A DNA stretch of 64,000 nucleotides from Flavobacterium sp. UBA7665 (GCA_002483285.1 DLHP01000004.1:62001-126000), one strand, 5' to 3'. Shown: positions 43,587 to 52,450, numbered from the stretch's first letter. The notes: generated from the letters alone by a model not told the origin. Translations and numbers: made by a program.

Positions 43587-44500
43587 TATTGTTTTTCAAT
43601 CCAAAGGTTGCCGCCGTGGTTCTTATGCGTAAGTGGCATTGCCGCAAAAGCTTCGGGGTGATGGCGGTGCAAATACTCAGAAAACAAACGGATTTTAAAA
43701 CTGTTATTGTACATCAGAAACGCCTTTAGGATGTAATCCTCGTTCCAGTTTTTGCCTTCATACACCCATTCTTTTGGGTATTCAAACGGATAGAAAACAT
43801 CGTGGAAATGGATGAGTACACCACTTTTAAGGCAGGGCAGGATTTCGAATAAAATATAGTTAACATCGCTTCCGGTTTTAGAAACGTGGGTACTGTCTAC
43901 GAACAAAATGTCGCCGGCTTCGAGTTTTTCAAAATGCGACAATGGTATGGCCTGCACATCGCTTTCAATGATAGTAGTGGCTGTTTTATCGCGATCTGAT
44001 ATAAGCGAATATAAGCGTTCCGGGTAAGGCTCGATGAACGTCAAATTGATGGCATTGTCAAAAAAACGTTGGTTGGTGTCGAGCATCACAGCCGATGAAA
44101 AACCCGAACCGATTTCAATGATCCGCTTGGGTTTGAAATGGCGCATGACCGAGTACAATACAGTCCCGTCTGTGTACGAGTAAAATCCGTTGGCGAAATG
44201 GTAACGCAACCCATCCTGCTTGTCTGCTGCGAATGGCAATTCGTCGTAATAAGCGCTAAAGGATTTGGCCAGCGCTATTTGTTCTGGCGTATGCAAATCA
44301 AGCCCGGCAATACCATCGGTGTCTGCCTTGCCCCAAATTTCTTTTTCGCGGCGGCGAATTTCATCCACGGCAACAATCGTAGAATAATAATGTCCGGGCG
44401 CAAAAGCTGCGTTCTTCCTGAAATTTTCCCTTTCCTGATACAAACCCTTGATATAAGGGAGTTTGTTTAACAAACCGGTGATGCTTTTTTTGAATGCCAT
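43586..44500 (-). CDS. Class I SAM-dependent methyltransferase (Methyltransf_24-like)
   Basis: A 304-residue protein. Motif I is RIIEIGSGFSSAVML, motif II LTFIEPYPERLYSL, motif IV LEAGDILFVDSTHVSKTGSD, followed by GVLIHFHDVFYPFEYP. This is the Methyltransf_24 type, which often O-methylates sugars in surface-glycan loci. The acceptor is unknown. The ATG at 44500 is chosen because the longer frame to 44677 would overlap the upstream GT2 gene by 160 bases. Upstream gap 16 bases. Confidence 0.82.
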   Translation of the reverse strand: MAFKKSITGLLNKLPYIKGLYQERENFRKNAAFAPGHYYSTIVAVDEIRRREKEIWGKADTDGIAGLDLHTPEQIALAKSFSAYYDELPFAADKQDGLRYHFANGFYSYTDGTVLYSVMRHFKPKRIIEIGSGFSSAVMLDTNQRFFDNAINLTFIEPYPERLYSLISDRDKTATTIIESDVQAIPLSHFEKLEAGDILFVDSTHVSKTGSDVNYILFEILPCLKSGVLIHFHDVFYPFEYPKEWVYEGKNWNEDYILKAFLMYNNSFKIRLFSEYLHRHHPEAFAAMPLTHKNHGGNLWIEKQ

Positions 44501-44516
44501 AATGGTTTTTTTGCGA

Positions 44517-45431
44517 TTAGAATATTTTAGACCACGCCTTCCAGAAGATTTTTCCGGGCTGTGATGCATTTTTTTGAAAATAGTGGATGGCTTTTGAAAC
44601 AGCGCTCTGGGATTGGTGTTTTTGCCATTGCACCAAACTGTCGTCGAGCGCGGCAAATGCTTTGAGATACCTGTCAAAAAAGATTCTGCGTAGCGGTTCG
44701 TCTTGAAAATACGAGAGCAGGCAAGTAAAGAGCTTAACGTTACTTTTGGCCAGGTTCAGTGCAGACTCTCCCGAAAAAATTCCAACGCCATAGCGATACA
44801 CTGCCATTTTTTCCTCAAGGTATTTGAGTTTCCCTTGTTGTGCTACTATGAGATAGAGGAAATAATCGGCTATTGGGCAATGCCTAAACTCGAAAGGCAA
44901 TGCTACAATGCAATTCCTGAACACGACCGAGGGCGTATGGATGTAATTTCCCAATCGGGCCAAAGTGTCAATGGTTTGGTAATCGGGCGGGACATTGGTG
45001 AGGAAATCGGGCGTGATTTCTTCCTGCCGATTGATGATTTCCACTTGATGAAAACAAAGCGCGTAGTCTTGGTTCTCTTCGAGAAAATCCACTTGTTTCT
45101 GCAATTTTAAAGGATCACTCCAGTAGTCGTCGCCTTCCAACAGCGCTATATAGTTAGCTCCGCTATTAAACGTAGCCTTGAATATCTGCGCGGCATTCTC
45201 GTGCACGCCTACGTTGTTTGGGTGCAAAAGCAATTCAATCTTATCGGGGTATTTTTGCTGCAGTGACTGGCAGATTTCACGGGTATTGTCTGTAGAACAG
45301 TCTTCGCCAATGTAAAGCTTGTAGTTGAAATTGGTTTGTTGCATCATGACCGACTCGACCGCTTTGGCAATGAAAGCCTCATGGTTGTAAGTAATCATGT
45401 AAACTGCAAGGAAGGGCTTACTTGACTGCAT
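44517..45431 (-). CDS. GT2-family glycosyltransferase
   Basis: A 304-residue GT-A transferase: LAVYMITYNHEAFIAKAVES, YKLYIGEDCSTDNTREIC, YIALLEGDDYWSDPLKLQKQ (EGDDYW metal-site variant common in capsular loci). The C-terminal 90 residues are helical. The ATG at 45431 overlaps the upstream propeller gene by 14 bases. The donor is unknown. Confidence 0.9.
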   Translation of the reverse strand: MQSSKPFLAVYMITYNHEAFIAKAVESVMMQQTNFNYKLYIGEDCSTDNTREICQSLQQKYPDKIELLLHPNNVGVHENAAQIFKATFNSGANYIALLEGDDYWSDPLKLQKQVDFLEENQDYALCFHQVEIINRQEEITPDFLTNVPPDYQTIDTLARLGNYIHTPSVVFRNCIVALPFEFRHCPIADYFLYLIVAQQGKLKYLEEKMAVYRYGVGIFSGESALNLAKSNVKLFTCLLSYFQDEPLRRIFFDRYLKAFAALDDSLVQWQKHQSQSAVSKAIHYFQKNASQPGKIFWKAWSKIF

Positions 45432-46347
45432 ATCCAAATCCTTCTTTTCCAAAATCATTGCCGTTGTAGATCATATACGAAATCCCCTTGTGCTCAAAAA
45501 CGTGGCAATACTCCATCATTTTACTGTCCCAACCGGTATCTGATAATGCTATTCCGGTTTCCTCGTATTTTTTGTCCCACTGCAGTGCGTTTGCAGAAAC
45601 AGCCAAGCCGATTTTGTATCCGTGCTGGGCAGAAACCCGGTATTGGTTGGTGTTGCGATACGAAAAATAAAGCTCGTATTGGAGCTCCCTTTTGATCACG
45701 CAAGGCCTTCCGATGGCACTCGCCTTTTCATCATAGTCTACCGCGACAGCGCCATTCCGGTTCCAGTGGATACCATCCTGGGATTCTGCGTACTTGATAT
45801 GGTACGAAGGTTCGGGATAATCATTGATGGTTTGCCATTGGGTGCAGGAGATGTACCACATTTTCCATATACCGCGGTCAAAAATAACATAAGGTGCGGT
45901 GTTGAAATACGGTTCTTCAAGGCTTCGGTCGCAGATTGGGCCTTGGGAGTACCGCTGCCAACTCACGCCATTGTCGTTACTTACGGCCAAGCCGATGGCG
46001 AGCCGATAGGAAACCGTAACTTGCGGGTTCCATCCGATATAATACATGAAAAGTAGATCTCCGTTTTGGATGATGCACGATGGCATGATTCCGCTGTCGT
46101 CGAAAGTGCCGGTTTGGCCAAAATCCAGGAGCGGGCCGATTGCGTTCCCATTTAATGTAATCGTTTCGTTGGCAACGGTCGCATCGATATAATACGGCAG
46201 TGACTTGCCGTTTTTGTCCCTTGAACTGAAATAAATCCTGAAGTCGTCTCCTTGCAAATGGTGCGCAAAAGGAATCGATGCGTGTGATCTTATCGTTTCA
46301 TTTAAAAAATCAGCAACCTTAAAAACCAAGCCTTTTTTATGCCACAT
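45418..46347 (-). CDS. Cytosolic five-bladed beta-propeller protein (GH43/GH32/GH130-like fold)
   Basis: A 309-residue protein without signal peptide. Repeated blades are visible with the pattern seen in glycosidase propellers: FRIYFSSRDKNG, GDLLFMYYIGWN, GIWKMWYISCTQW, YELYFSYRN and ISYMIYNGNDFG. Possible catalytic acids are the Asp in FDDSGIMPS and Glu in SLEEPYF, as in family 43/130-type folds. A hydrolase or phosphorylase inside a biosynthetic operon is odd; it could act on an intermediate or have a transferase-like role. Specific function unknown. Confidence 0.7.
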   Translation of the reverse strand: MWHKKGLVFKVADFLNETIRSHASIPFAHHLQGDDFRIYFSSRDKNGKSLPYYIDATVANETITLNGNAIGPLLDFGQTGTFDDSGIMPSCIIQNGDLLFMYYIGWNPQVTVSYRLAIGLAVSNDNGVSWQRYSQGPICDRSLEEPYFNTAPYVIFDRGIWKMWYISCTQWQTINDYPEPSYHIKYAESQDGIHWNRNGAVAVDYDEKASAIGRPCVIKRELQYELYFSYRNTNQYRVSAQHGYKIGLAVSANALQWDKKYEETGIALSDTGWDSKMMEYCHVFEHKGISYMIYNGNDFGKEGFGYAVK

Positions 46348-46348
46348 A

Positions 46349-47002
46349 TTACAGTTCTGTTGTTGGTTTTTCAGATTTTACCGCAGGATTTCCTTTATAC
46401 AAACCCCAGGGTTCGGTATTTTTGATGATGCTCGCCGCCATGGCTACAAAGGTTCCCTCGGCAATGGTAATACCATCGCGGATTGTGGCATTGACACCAA
46501 GTGTAGCATAATTTTCAATGGTGCAATGCCCAGACATCACGACATGCGAGGTAAACATGATATGGTCCTTGATCACGCTGTGGTGCCCGATATGGTTGCC
46601 GCTCCACAAAATAACATTGTTGCCGATCGTGGTAAACGGCTGGATGGTATTGTCTTCTAAAATAAAGCAATTGTCGCCAATGGGATTGTCGAACAGCGTG
46701 GCCTTGCTGCTCACATAACTGATCATCTCATAGCCCTTGGCTTTGATGGCATGGTAAATTTCTTCGCGCAGCCTGTTCATTTTTACGGGTGCCATCGGCG
46801 CAAAAAATTGGTATTCTGAAGGCGGGAAATGAAGTGCTATGTCTTCAAAAGCCAACACCGGCAAGCCTTTAAAGCTGCGTTCTTCGGGCAGATATTGGGC
46901 ATTGACGCAAAACGCAACCACCTCGTGGGCAGAGTCGTTGGTAAGGTAATAATGCGCTAGTTCGGCAAAATCCTGGATTCCAAATACAATTACTTTTGCC
47001 AT
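46349..47002 (-). CDS. PglD/NeuD-like sugar acyltransferase (left-handed beta-helix)
   Basis: A 217-residue acyltransferase. An N-terminal Rossmann-like PglD_N domain (KVIVFGIQDFAELAHYYLTN) precedes a hexapeptide-repeat helix from about 95 (NPIGDNCFILEDNTIQPFTT, VILWSGNHIGHHSVI with the catalytic-type His). These enzymes N-acetylate the 4-amino group of UDP-dideoxy sugars or O-acetylate sialic acid. The neighbouring DegT aminotransferase favours an N-acyl amino sugar. It sits 2 bases after the next upstream gene. Confidence 0.85.
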   Translation of the reverse strand: MAKVIVFGIQDFAELAHYYLTNDSAHEVVAFCVNAQYLPEERSFKGLPVLAFEDIALHFPPSEYQFFAPMAPVKMNRLREEIYHAIKAKGYEMISYVSSKATLFDNPIGDNCFILEDNTIQPFTTIGNNVILWSGNHIGHHSVIKDHIMFTSHVVMSGHCTIENYATLGVNATIRDGITIAEGTFVAMAASIIKNTEPWGLYKGNPAVKSEKPTTEL

Positions 47003-47004
47003 CT

Positions 47005-47637
47005 TTATTTCTTTAACACGTAAACAGTATATTCGTACAAGCCGTAATCATTGCGGATGATGTGATTCCGTGTCAGGTTTTTGCACAAAAAATCGCTGAG
47101 CAGGTCATACGACAAATGAAACAAGTCATCGCGTTCCCAATCTACATTTTTCGACATGACATTGAAGGCGAAACCCTTATTGCACTTTTCGTAAACGATG
47201 GTAATCAAGCGCGTAAAATAGGCCCACATTTCATCAAAAGACAATTCCCTTTTCTCTGTAAAAACGCCGTTCATGACGATGTAATCGAAGCTGGGAATTG
47301 CCGCTTTGTCTTCCAATACATCCACACAATAAAAATGGTTTTGAGGGAATTTCTTTTGAGCCACGCCTACAAACCTGGGCGAAATGTCAAGACCGCTATA
47401 GGTAAGGTTGTCATAGCCTGTCTTTTGGGCGTACTCCAGCAGGTGCGCGGTGCCGCAACCAAAATCGAGCAATGTGGCCGGTTGGGTATTCGCATCAAAT
47501 TTTACAATGTCAAGCATCACCTGATACCGTTTGTACACATCTTCCTGATTGGGCCAATCGACCCCAAGGTGCGTGTCGCCATGCTTTTCAAGGCAATCTT
47601 CGTAATGCGTTACTATTTTAGTGTATTTCTTGTCCAT
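47005..47637 (-). CDS. Class I SAM-dependent methyltransferase
   Basis: A 210-residue protein of the Methyltransf_25/31 type: ATLLDFGCGTAHLLEYAQK as motif I (about 55-73), YSGLDISPRFVGVAQK as motif II and FDYIVMNGVFTEKR as motif IV. It lies between a WbqC gene and a PglD-like gene with 0-2 base gaps, so it probably modifies the same sugar. The acceptor is unknown. Confidence 0.82.
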   Translation of the reverse strand: MDKKYTKIVTHYEDCLEKHGDTHLGVDWPNQEDVYKRYQVMLDIVKFDANTQPATLLDFGCGTAHLLEYAQKTGYDNLTYSGLDISPRFVGVAQKKFPQNHFYCVDVLEDKAAIPSFDYIVMNGVFTEKRELSFDEMWAYFTRLITIVYEKCNKGFAFNVMSKNVDWERDDLFHLSYDLLSDFLCKNLTRNHIIRNDYGLYEYTVYVLKK

Positions 47638-48336
47638 TTAGATCAATTCCCTTTGTTGGAGCAATGCATTGGTTTGCGCAATGTCATTAAACATCATCAC
47701 GTCTATTATGGACAGCCAAGGTATGAATTCGTCTTTAAACTGCCTATAGGTTATGGGATTCGTTTTTAAAAAATGCAGGGCGATTCCCGCGTCAGAAAAA
47801 GCGCTCCGGTCGTAAAGTGCCATTCCGCCAATCGCGTTGATGTAGTCGGTCGCGTGGAGTTTCTTACAGATTTCCAGAATCTTATCCTGCCCTTTTACCG
47901 AATGGTCTTTCTCGATTTCGGACGAGGTCACAAAGCGGGTTTCCAACTGTAAATAATTGCTAATTTCCTGGAGCGAATGCGCACAATACCGCGCCAAATT
48001 CTGTTCTTCATAACCAACGATGGATTCGAGCAACGGAAAAACCGTGTCAAAAAAAGGCGCTTTCCTATACGATTGCTGGATGGTTTTGAGCAAGTTGGAT
48101 TTCCAGATCGGGTTTGTGTCGAGCTGGGTCTCGTTGATGTATTTGTTCTGGCTCACCGACTGCAGTGGCAGGCTAAACAAATGGGACTTGTGGCCAACCT
48201 GGATATTGTTTCGGTTAATCCAACCTTTTTTGATGTAGTTGACATCGTCATAAACCACAAACAAATCGACCGAATCAATCAGCTGAAAGTAACCGATATA
48301 TGGCAAGAAATAGGGCTGCATAATGGCAAGTCTCAT
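47638..48336 (-). CDS. WbqC-family protein
   Basis: A 232-residue protein of the WbqC family, recognised from the N-terminus MRLAIMQPYFLPYIGYFQLI and VYDDVNYIKKGWINRNNI. WbqC proteins are common in O-antigen and capsule loci, often next to a DegT aminotransferase; their reaction is not well defined, though an acyl- or aminoacyl-transfer to an amino sugar is a plausible idea. The ATG at 48336 overlaps the aminotransferase stop by 1 base (TGATG). Confidence 0.88.
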   Translation of the reverse strand: MRLAIMQPYFLPYIGYFQLIDSVDLFVVYDDVNYIKKGWINRNNIQVGHKSHLFSLPLQSVSQNKYINETQLDTNPIWKSNLLKTIQQSYRKAPFFDTVFPLLESIVGYEEQNLARYCAHSLQEISNYLQLETRFVTSSEIEKDHSVKGQDKILEICKKLHATDYINAIGGMALYDRSAFSDAGIALHFLKTNPITYRQFKDEFIPWLSIIDVMMFNDIAQTNALLQQRELI

Positions 48337-49412
48337 CACAAGCTTGCATTAATCAGGGAGACGATTTTTTCCTGCGATTCTAACTCAAGTCCCACATACA
48401 AAGGCAAACACAAAACCGCTGCGGCCACTTCCTCAGACACCGGCATGCTGCTGTTGTCTTCGCAATAGGGCAACGTATTGAGTGACGGATAAAAATACCG
48501 CCTTGGCATAATGTCATTTTGGAGTAACAGCTGCTCGGTCTTTAAAAGTTGGGCTTCGCTCTCAAAAATGATCGGGTAATAACTATAATTCCAAACGGTG
48601 TTTTCTCGGATTTTGATGGTCCGAAAACGGTCGAAATTGAGATGCGCTTCATAAAAAGAAACGATTTCCTTGCGCGCTGCGATAATTTCGGGCAAATGCG
48701 GAAACACCGCCAAACCCATCGCTGCCTGCAATTCTGATATTTTCGCATTGATGCCCACGCCGTGAAAGTCATGCGGCCCGTTGTGCCCAAAATTATGGCT
48801 GTAAAACAAGCGGTGTCGCATGTCTGCATCTTTACAAAAAAACGCGCCGCCTTCTGAGGTGTGAAACAACTTGGTGGCATGAAAACTACAAGTGCTGACG
48901 TCGCCAAAATTAAACAGCGATTCCCCATTGTAAGTCACACCAAACGCGTGTGCCGCGTCGTAGATCACTGTGAGATTGTGTTTTTTTGCGATAACCGCGA
49001 TGGCTTCTACATCACACGGATTTCCAAAAACGTGTGTGGCCAGGATGGCAGTGGTTTTATCAGTAATCGCCGCCTCTATTTTTGTTTCATCGATGGTCAG
49101 GAACTCTGGATGGATGTCTACAAAAACCGGCTTGCAATGCTCCCAAACGATTGCGGCAGTTGTGGCCACATACGAGAACGGTGTGGTGATGATTTCGCCG
49201 CCGTTTCCAAAAAGCTTCAGTGCTATTTGCAGTGGGATTGTGCCGTTGTTGACAATCAGAATATTTTCGACCTTGAGGTAATCGCGCAGTTTGTCCTCGA
49301 GCTCCAAAACCAGCTCCCCGCGATTGGTGAGCCATTGCTTGTCCCAGGCGCGTTGCACAAAATGCATGTATTCTGCAATGGGCGGTAAAAATGTCTTGGT
49401 AACGGTAATCAT
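48336..49412 (-). CDS. DegT/DnrJ/EryC1/StrS-family sugar aminotransferase
   Basis: A 358-residue PLP enzyme that aminates a keto-sugar nucleotide. The internal aldimine Lys is about K181 in CSFHATKLFHTSEGGA. Other conserved pieces are NNGTIPLQIAL, ITTPFSYVATTAAIV and VIYDAAHAFG. The ketosugar-forming dehydratase is not next to it; the PglF-like enzyme at 55704 or one outside could supply it. The ATG at 49412 lies 2 bases after the ABC-ATPase stop; an upstream in-frame ATG at 49430 overlaps that gene. Confidence 0.92.
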   Translation of the reverse strand: MITVTKTFLPPIAEYMHFVQRAWDKQWLTNRGELVLELEDKLRDYLKVENILIVNNGTIPLQIALKLFGNGGEIITTPFSYVATTAAIVWEHCKPVFVDIHPEFLTIDETKIEAAITDKTTAILATHVFGNPCDVEAIAVIAKKHNLTVIYDAAHAFGVTYNGESLFNFGDVSTCSFHATKLFHTSEGGAFFCKDADMRHRLFYSHNFGHNGPHDFHGVGINAKISELQAAMGLAVFPHLPEIIAARKEIVSFYEAHLNFDRFRTIKIRENTVWNYSYYPIIFESEAQLLKTEQLLLQNDIMPRRYFYPSLNTLPYCEDNSSMPVSEEVAAAVLCLPLYVGLELESQEKIVSLINASL

Positions 49413-49414
49413 AG

Positions 49415-50677
49415 TCAGTTTATTTTCCATTCAAACCTTGGCTTGATGTAGCCTGGCTCTCGTCCCATGTATACGCCCAATTGGCGTTCACCGTCAACAA
49501 CGGTGTAAGTGATAATGTCTCGTTCGATAAAAATAGCCTTGCGGTTGTCTTCTATGATGAACAGTGCCAACGAAAAATTTCCCGACTGGAAGAAATGCGC
49601 GGGAAACGTACAGCCAATCTCATTTTCGCCTTTCTTTAAATGCAAGGCCGAATTCCCAAAAGAGAACAGCGCCTCGCCCATTTCATTATAAAGATGGTAC
49701 GTAATATGGTAACGCTCGGGTTGAATTTTGAATTCGATTTTGGTGACGAGTTCTATTTCCTGGTCTTCTACCAACGGTTCGCTTTCTGATCTTCCTTTGG
49801 TGTTGAGACAAATCTCGTTCAACTTGAAAACCGGTGTGTCGTAAGTCGCTCCAAAAACCCGCTTATTTTGGGTCTCTGCGTCTGCCCCACCCAAATAATA
49901 ACTCACCGCAGATTCTGCTTCACCGTTGTGTTTAACCAATCCGTTTTCAAGCACAATTCCTTTGGTACACAAGCTTTTGACCGCAGCCATATTGTGGCTT
50001 ACAAATAAAACCGTACGGCCTTCTCCTTTGCTGATATCGCCCATCTTTCCGAGGCATTTCTTTTGGAAATCGGCATCGCCAACGGCCAAAACCTCATCAA
50101 CAATCAGGATTTCACTTTCCAGGTGGGCCGCAACCGCAAACGCCAGACGCACATACATCCCAGACGAATAGCGCTTTACCGGCGTATCTACATAGCGTTC
50201 TACGCCCGAAAAATCAATAATTTCGTCCAGTTTACGGGTGATTTCTTTTTTTCGCATGCCCAAAATTGCACCGTTCAGGTAGATGTTTTCCCTACCGGAG
50301 AGTTCGGGATGGAAACCCGTCCCCACTTCGAGCAAACTCGCAATTCGGCCTTTCACTTTAATTTGACCGGTGGTTGGGCTCGTAACCCGTGATAGCAATT
50401 TGAGCAGTGTACTTTTTCCAGCACCGTTTTTCCCGATGATGCCTACTGCTTCTCCTTGCCCCACTTCAAAATTGATATCGCGCAGCGACCATACGATGTC
50501 GCTTTCGCCTTTTGTAGAACGGTCGTTGGTTTCGCCGATTTTTAAAAACGGATCTTCCTTTTTCCTGATTTTGGTAATCCAGAAACGCTCGAGATCGCGC
50601 GAAATTGTTCCGGTGCCAATCTGCCCGATTTGATAGGCTTTCGATAAATTTTCTACTTTAATAACCGGCTCCTTCAT
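49415..50677 (-). CDS. wzt: Polysaccharide ABC exporter ATP-binding subunit with C-terminal carbohydrate-binding-like domain
   Basis: A 420-residue ATPase. The nucleotide-binding domain has Walker A GKNGAGKST (82-90), signature YSSGM (170-174) and Walker B LIVDE (191-195). The about 160-residue extension (about 260-420; YHITYHLYNEMGEALFSFG, GCTFPAHFFQSGNFSLALFI) looks like the Wzt C-terminal beta-sandwich that recognises the finished chain end. This type exports undecaprenyl-linked O-antigen with Wzm. A short insertion at about 28-60 precedes the core, as in many Bacteroidota homologues. It overlaps wzm by 1 base. Confidence 0.93.
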   Translation of the reverse strand: MKEPVIKVENLSKAYQIGQIGTGTISRDLERFWITKIRKKEDPFLKIGETNDRSTKGESDIVWSLRDINFEVGQGEAVGIIGKNGAGKSTLLKLLSRVTSPTTGQIKVKGRIASLLEVGTGFHPELSGRENIYLNGAILGMRKKEITRKLDEIIDFSGVERYVDTPVKRYSSGMYVRLAFAVAAHLESEILIVDEVLAVGDADFQKKCLGKMGDISKGEGRTVLFVSHNMAAVKSLCTKGIVLENGLVKHNGEAESAVSYYLGGADAETQNKRVFGATYDTPVFKLNEICLNTKGRSESEPLVEDQEIELVTKIEFKIQPERYHITYHLYNEMGEALFSFGNSALHLKKGENEIGCTFPAHFFQSGNFSLALFIIEDNRKAIFIERDIITYTVVDGERQLGVYMGREPGYIKPRFEWKIN

Positions 50678-51525
50678 TATATGGTATCTACGAAATTCTT
50701 TTCTGTCTTATTGAATATGAGAATGCCCAGAAACAGCATCACCACTGTAAATGCAGCCGAGTAACCGATGCTTGACGCCGTAAACTCGCCTTTGCCAAGG
50801 AAGCAATAACGAAACGCTTCGATGATTCCGGTCATAGGATTGAGCTCGATGATGCTTTTGTATTTTTCTGGCGCGGCACTTAGCGGATAGATTACGGTTG
50901 TACCGTACATCAGCAATTGCACCCCAAAAGTCACGAGGAATGTAAGGTCGCGGTATTTGGTTGTCATCGCCGTAATGATGAGTCCGCAGCCCAAACCTAA
51001 TAACGCCATCATCAACACCAGAATCGGGAAGAATAAAATAGCGGCTGGCATGTGAAAGTCGTTCCTGTAATACACCATCGCGCAAACGAGTAACAGCAAT
51101 TGCACGCCGAAACGCACCAGATTGCTAACCACAATGCTCAACGGCATAATCAATCTTGGGAAATAAACCTTGCCAAAAATGCTGGCATTGTCGCGAAAAA
51201 CCGTACTGGTTTTGGTGAGACAATCAGAGAAATAATTCCACGCGGTAATTCCTGAAAGGTAGAACAGGAAATGCGGTAAGCCATCGGCGTCTATTTTGGC
51301 GAGGTTTCCAAATACAAACGTAAAAACGAGCGTCGTGAAAATGGGCTGGATGAAAAACCACAGCGGCCCCAATATCGTTTGCTTGTAGAAACTTACAAAA
51401 TCGCGCTTCACAAACATGAGCAATAAGTCGCGGTAACGCCAAAGGTCGTTGAACTTTAAATCAAAAAGCGAAGTATGTCCTTTTATAACAAGATCCCAAT
51501 CTTCAGACTGATGGTTCTCTTTCAT
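50677..51525 (-). CDS. wzm: Polysaccharide ABC exporter permease
   Basis: A 282-residue ABC-2 type permease with six predicted helices: WFFIQPIFTTLVFTFVFGNL, LLLVCAMVYYRN, FPILVLMMALLGLGCGLIIT and others. The N-terminal cytoplasmic part (FNDLWRYRDLLLMFVKRDF) is the amphipathic region typical of Wzm. It pairs with the ATPase gene just downstream to move lipid-linked polysaccharide across the inner membrane. First gene of the locus; promoter at 51594. Confidence 0.94.
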   Translation of the reverse strand: MKENHQSEDWDLVIKGHTSLFDLKFNDLWRYRDLLLMFVKRDFVSFYKQTILGPLWFFIQPIFTTLVFTFVFGNLAKIDADGLPHFLFYLSGITAWNYFSDCLTKTSTVFRDNASIFGKVYFPRLIMPLSIVVSNLVRFGVQLLLLVCAMVYYRNDFHMPAAILFFPILVLMMALLGLGCGLIITAMTTKYRDLTFLVTFGVQLLMYGTTVIYPLSAAPEKYKSIIELNPMTGIIEAFRYCFLGKGEFTASSIGYSAAFTVVMLFLGILIFNKTEKNFVDTI

Positions 51526-51587
51526 TAGTTTTATATGGTATGAATGCCCGATTGATAGTGCACGACAACAATTTAGATTGCTGTTTT

Positions 51588-51601
51588 CGGCTGCAAATAT
51601 A
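51588..51601 (-). promoter_or_regulatory. Promoter of the wzm-led polysaccharide locus
   Basis: TATATTTG at 51601-51594 on the minus strand, a full TAnnTTTG match, followed by CAGCCG. It lies 70 bases before the wzm ATG. No TTG was found at the -33 position. The 14-base element recurs at 58882-58895 with one difference. Confidence 0.55.
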
Positions 51602-51682
51602 ATAATTTAGAACTACTCCCTTTACCGATTGCAGATTTAAACCTCAAAAAATATTCGGCAGAAATTTCGCGTGTTTTTTGCG

Positions 51683-51690
51683 TATTTTTG
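51683..51690 (+). promoter_or_regulatory. Promoter -7 of the PHP phosphatase gene
   Basis: TATTTTTG, a full TAnnTTTG match, on the plus strand. It puts transcription start near 51697, downstream of the in-frame GTG at 51671, so translation must begin later, most simply at the TTG at 51713. Confidence 0.5.
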
Positions 51691-51712
51691 CGTCGAATTA
51701 AACAATCGTGCT

Positions 51713-52450
51713 TTGTTCCATTTTCTGTCTAAAAAACCATTCCTTAAGGATCTGATTCCCGACAATCATGTGGATATCCATTCGCATTTGCTACCGGGAA
51801 TCGATGATGGCTCGCCCAACATTGAAGAAACCAGAGCTTTGGTATCGGCACTTCGCGGCATGGGGGTCACCCAATTTGTGACTACACCGCATGTGATGAA
51901 AAGTGTTTGGGACAATACCACAGCCGATATTCAGTCTGCACTACAAACGACCACAGCCGACTTCGAGAACAACGGCAATGCTTTCCCACTCAGGGCTGCC
52001 GCCGAATATTTGATGGACACTAATTTTGTGCAGTTGTTCGAGTCTGAACCGTTGTTGACTTTAAAAGACAACTTTGTACTCGTTGAAATGTCTTACATCA
52101 ACCCGCCGATACAACTTTACGAAATCATTTTTGAACTTCAGGTCGCCGGATACCAGCCGGTGTTGGCTCATCCTGAACGATATAAATTTTACCACCACAG
52201 TTTTAAGGACTATGAAAAACTGCACAATTCGGGTTGCCGTTTCCAGCTGAATCTATTGTCTTGTGTGGGTTATTACGGCAGTGATGTGGCTGTTGCCGCC
52301 GAAAAGCTTCTCAAAAAAGGACTCATTGAATTTGTTGGCAGTGATGTGCACCACCAAAACCATATTGACGCCTTTTCAAAACGGTTGCTGTACCAGCCGC
52401 AGCCACAACTCAAGGAGGCCATAGCCAACAATCAATTCTTTAGGTTTTAG
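51713..52450 (+). CDS. PHP-type tyrosine-protein phosphatase (CpsB/CapC/YwqE-like)
   Basis: A 245-residue metal-dependent phosphatase that removes phosphate from tyrosine autokinases. Metal ligands are visible in NHVDIHSHLLPGIDDG, FVTTPHVM, VLAHPERYKF and FVGSDVHHQNH. The start is set at the TTG at 51713 by the promoter at 51683-51690 and by the usual FLSKKPF N-terminus; the GTG at 51671 is an alternative. It converges on the wzc gene, overlapping it by 4 bases at the 3' end, so phosphatase and kinase are adjacent but separately transcribed. Confidence 0.88.
   Translation: MFHFLSKKPFLKDLIPDNHVDIHSHLLPGIDDGSPNIEETRALVSALRGMGVTQFVTTPHVMKSVWDNTTADIQSALQTTTADFENNGNAFPLRAAAEYLMDTNFVQLFESEPLLTLKDNFVLVEMSYINPPIQLYEIIFELQVAGYQPVLAHPERYKFYHHSFKDYEKLHNSGCRFQLNLLSCVGYYGSDVAVAAEKLLKKGLIEFVGSDVHHQNHIDAFSKRLLYQPQPQLKEAIANNQFFRF

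Noticed and set aside
51526..51712. Invertible promoter as in Bacteroides capsule loci
   Set aside because: No inverted repeats flank the promoter, and no recombinase gene is near.
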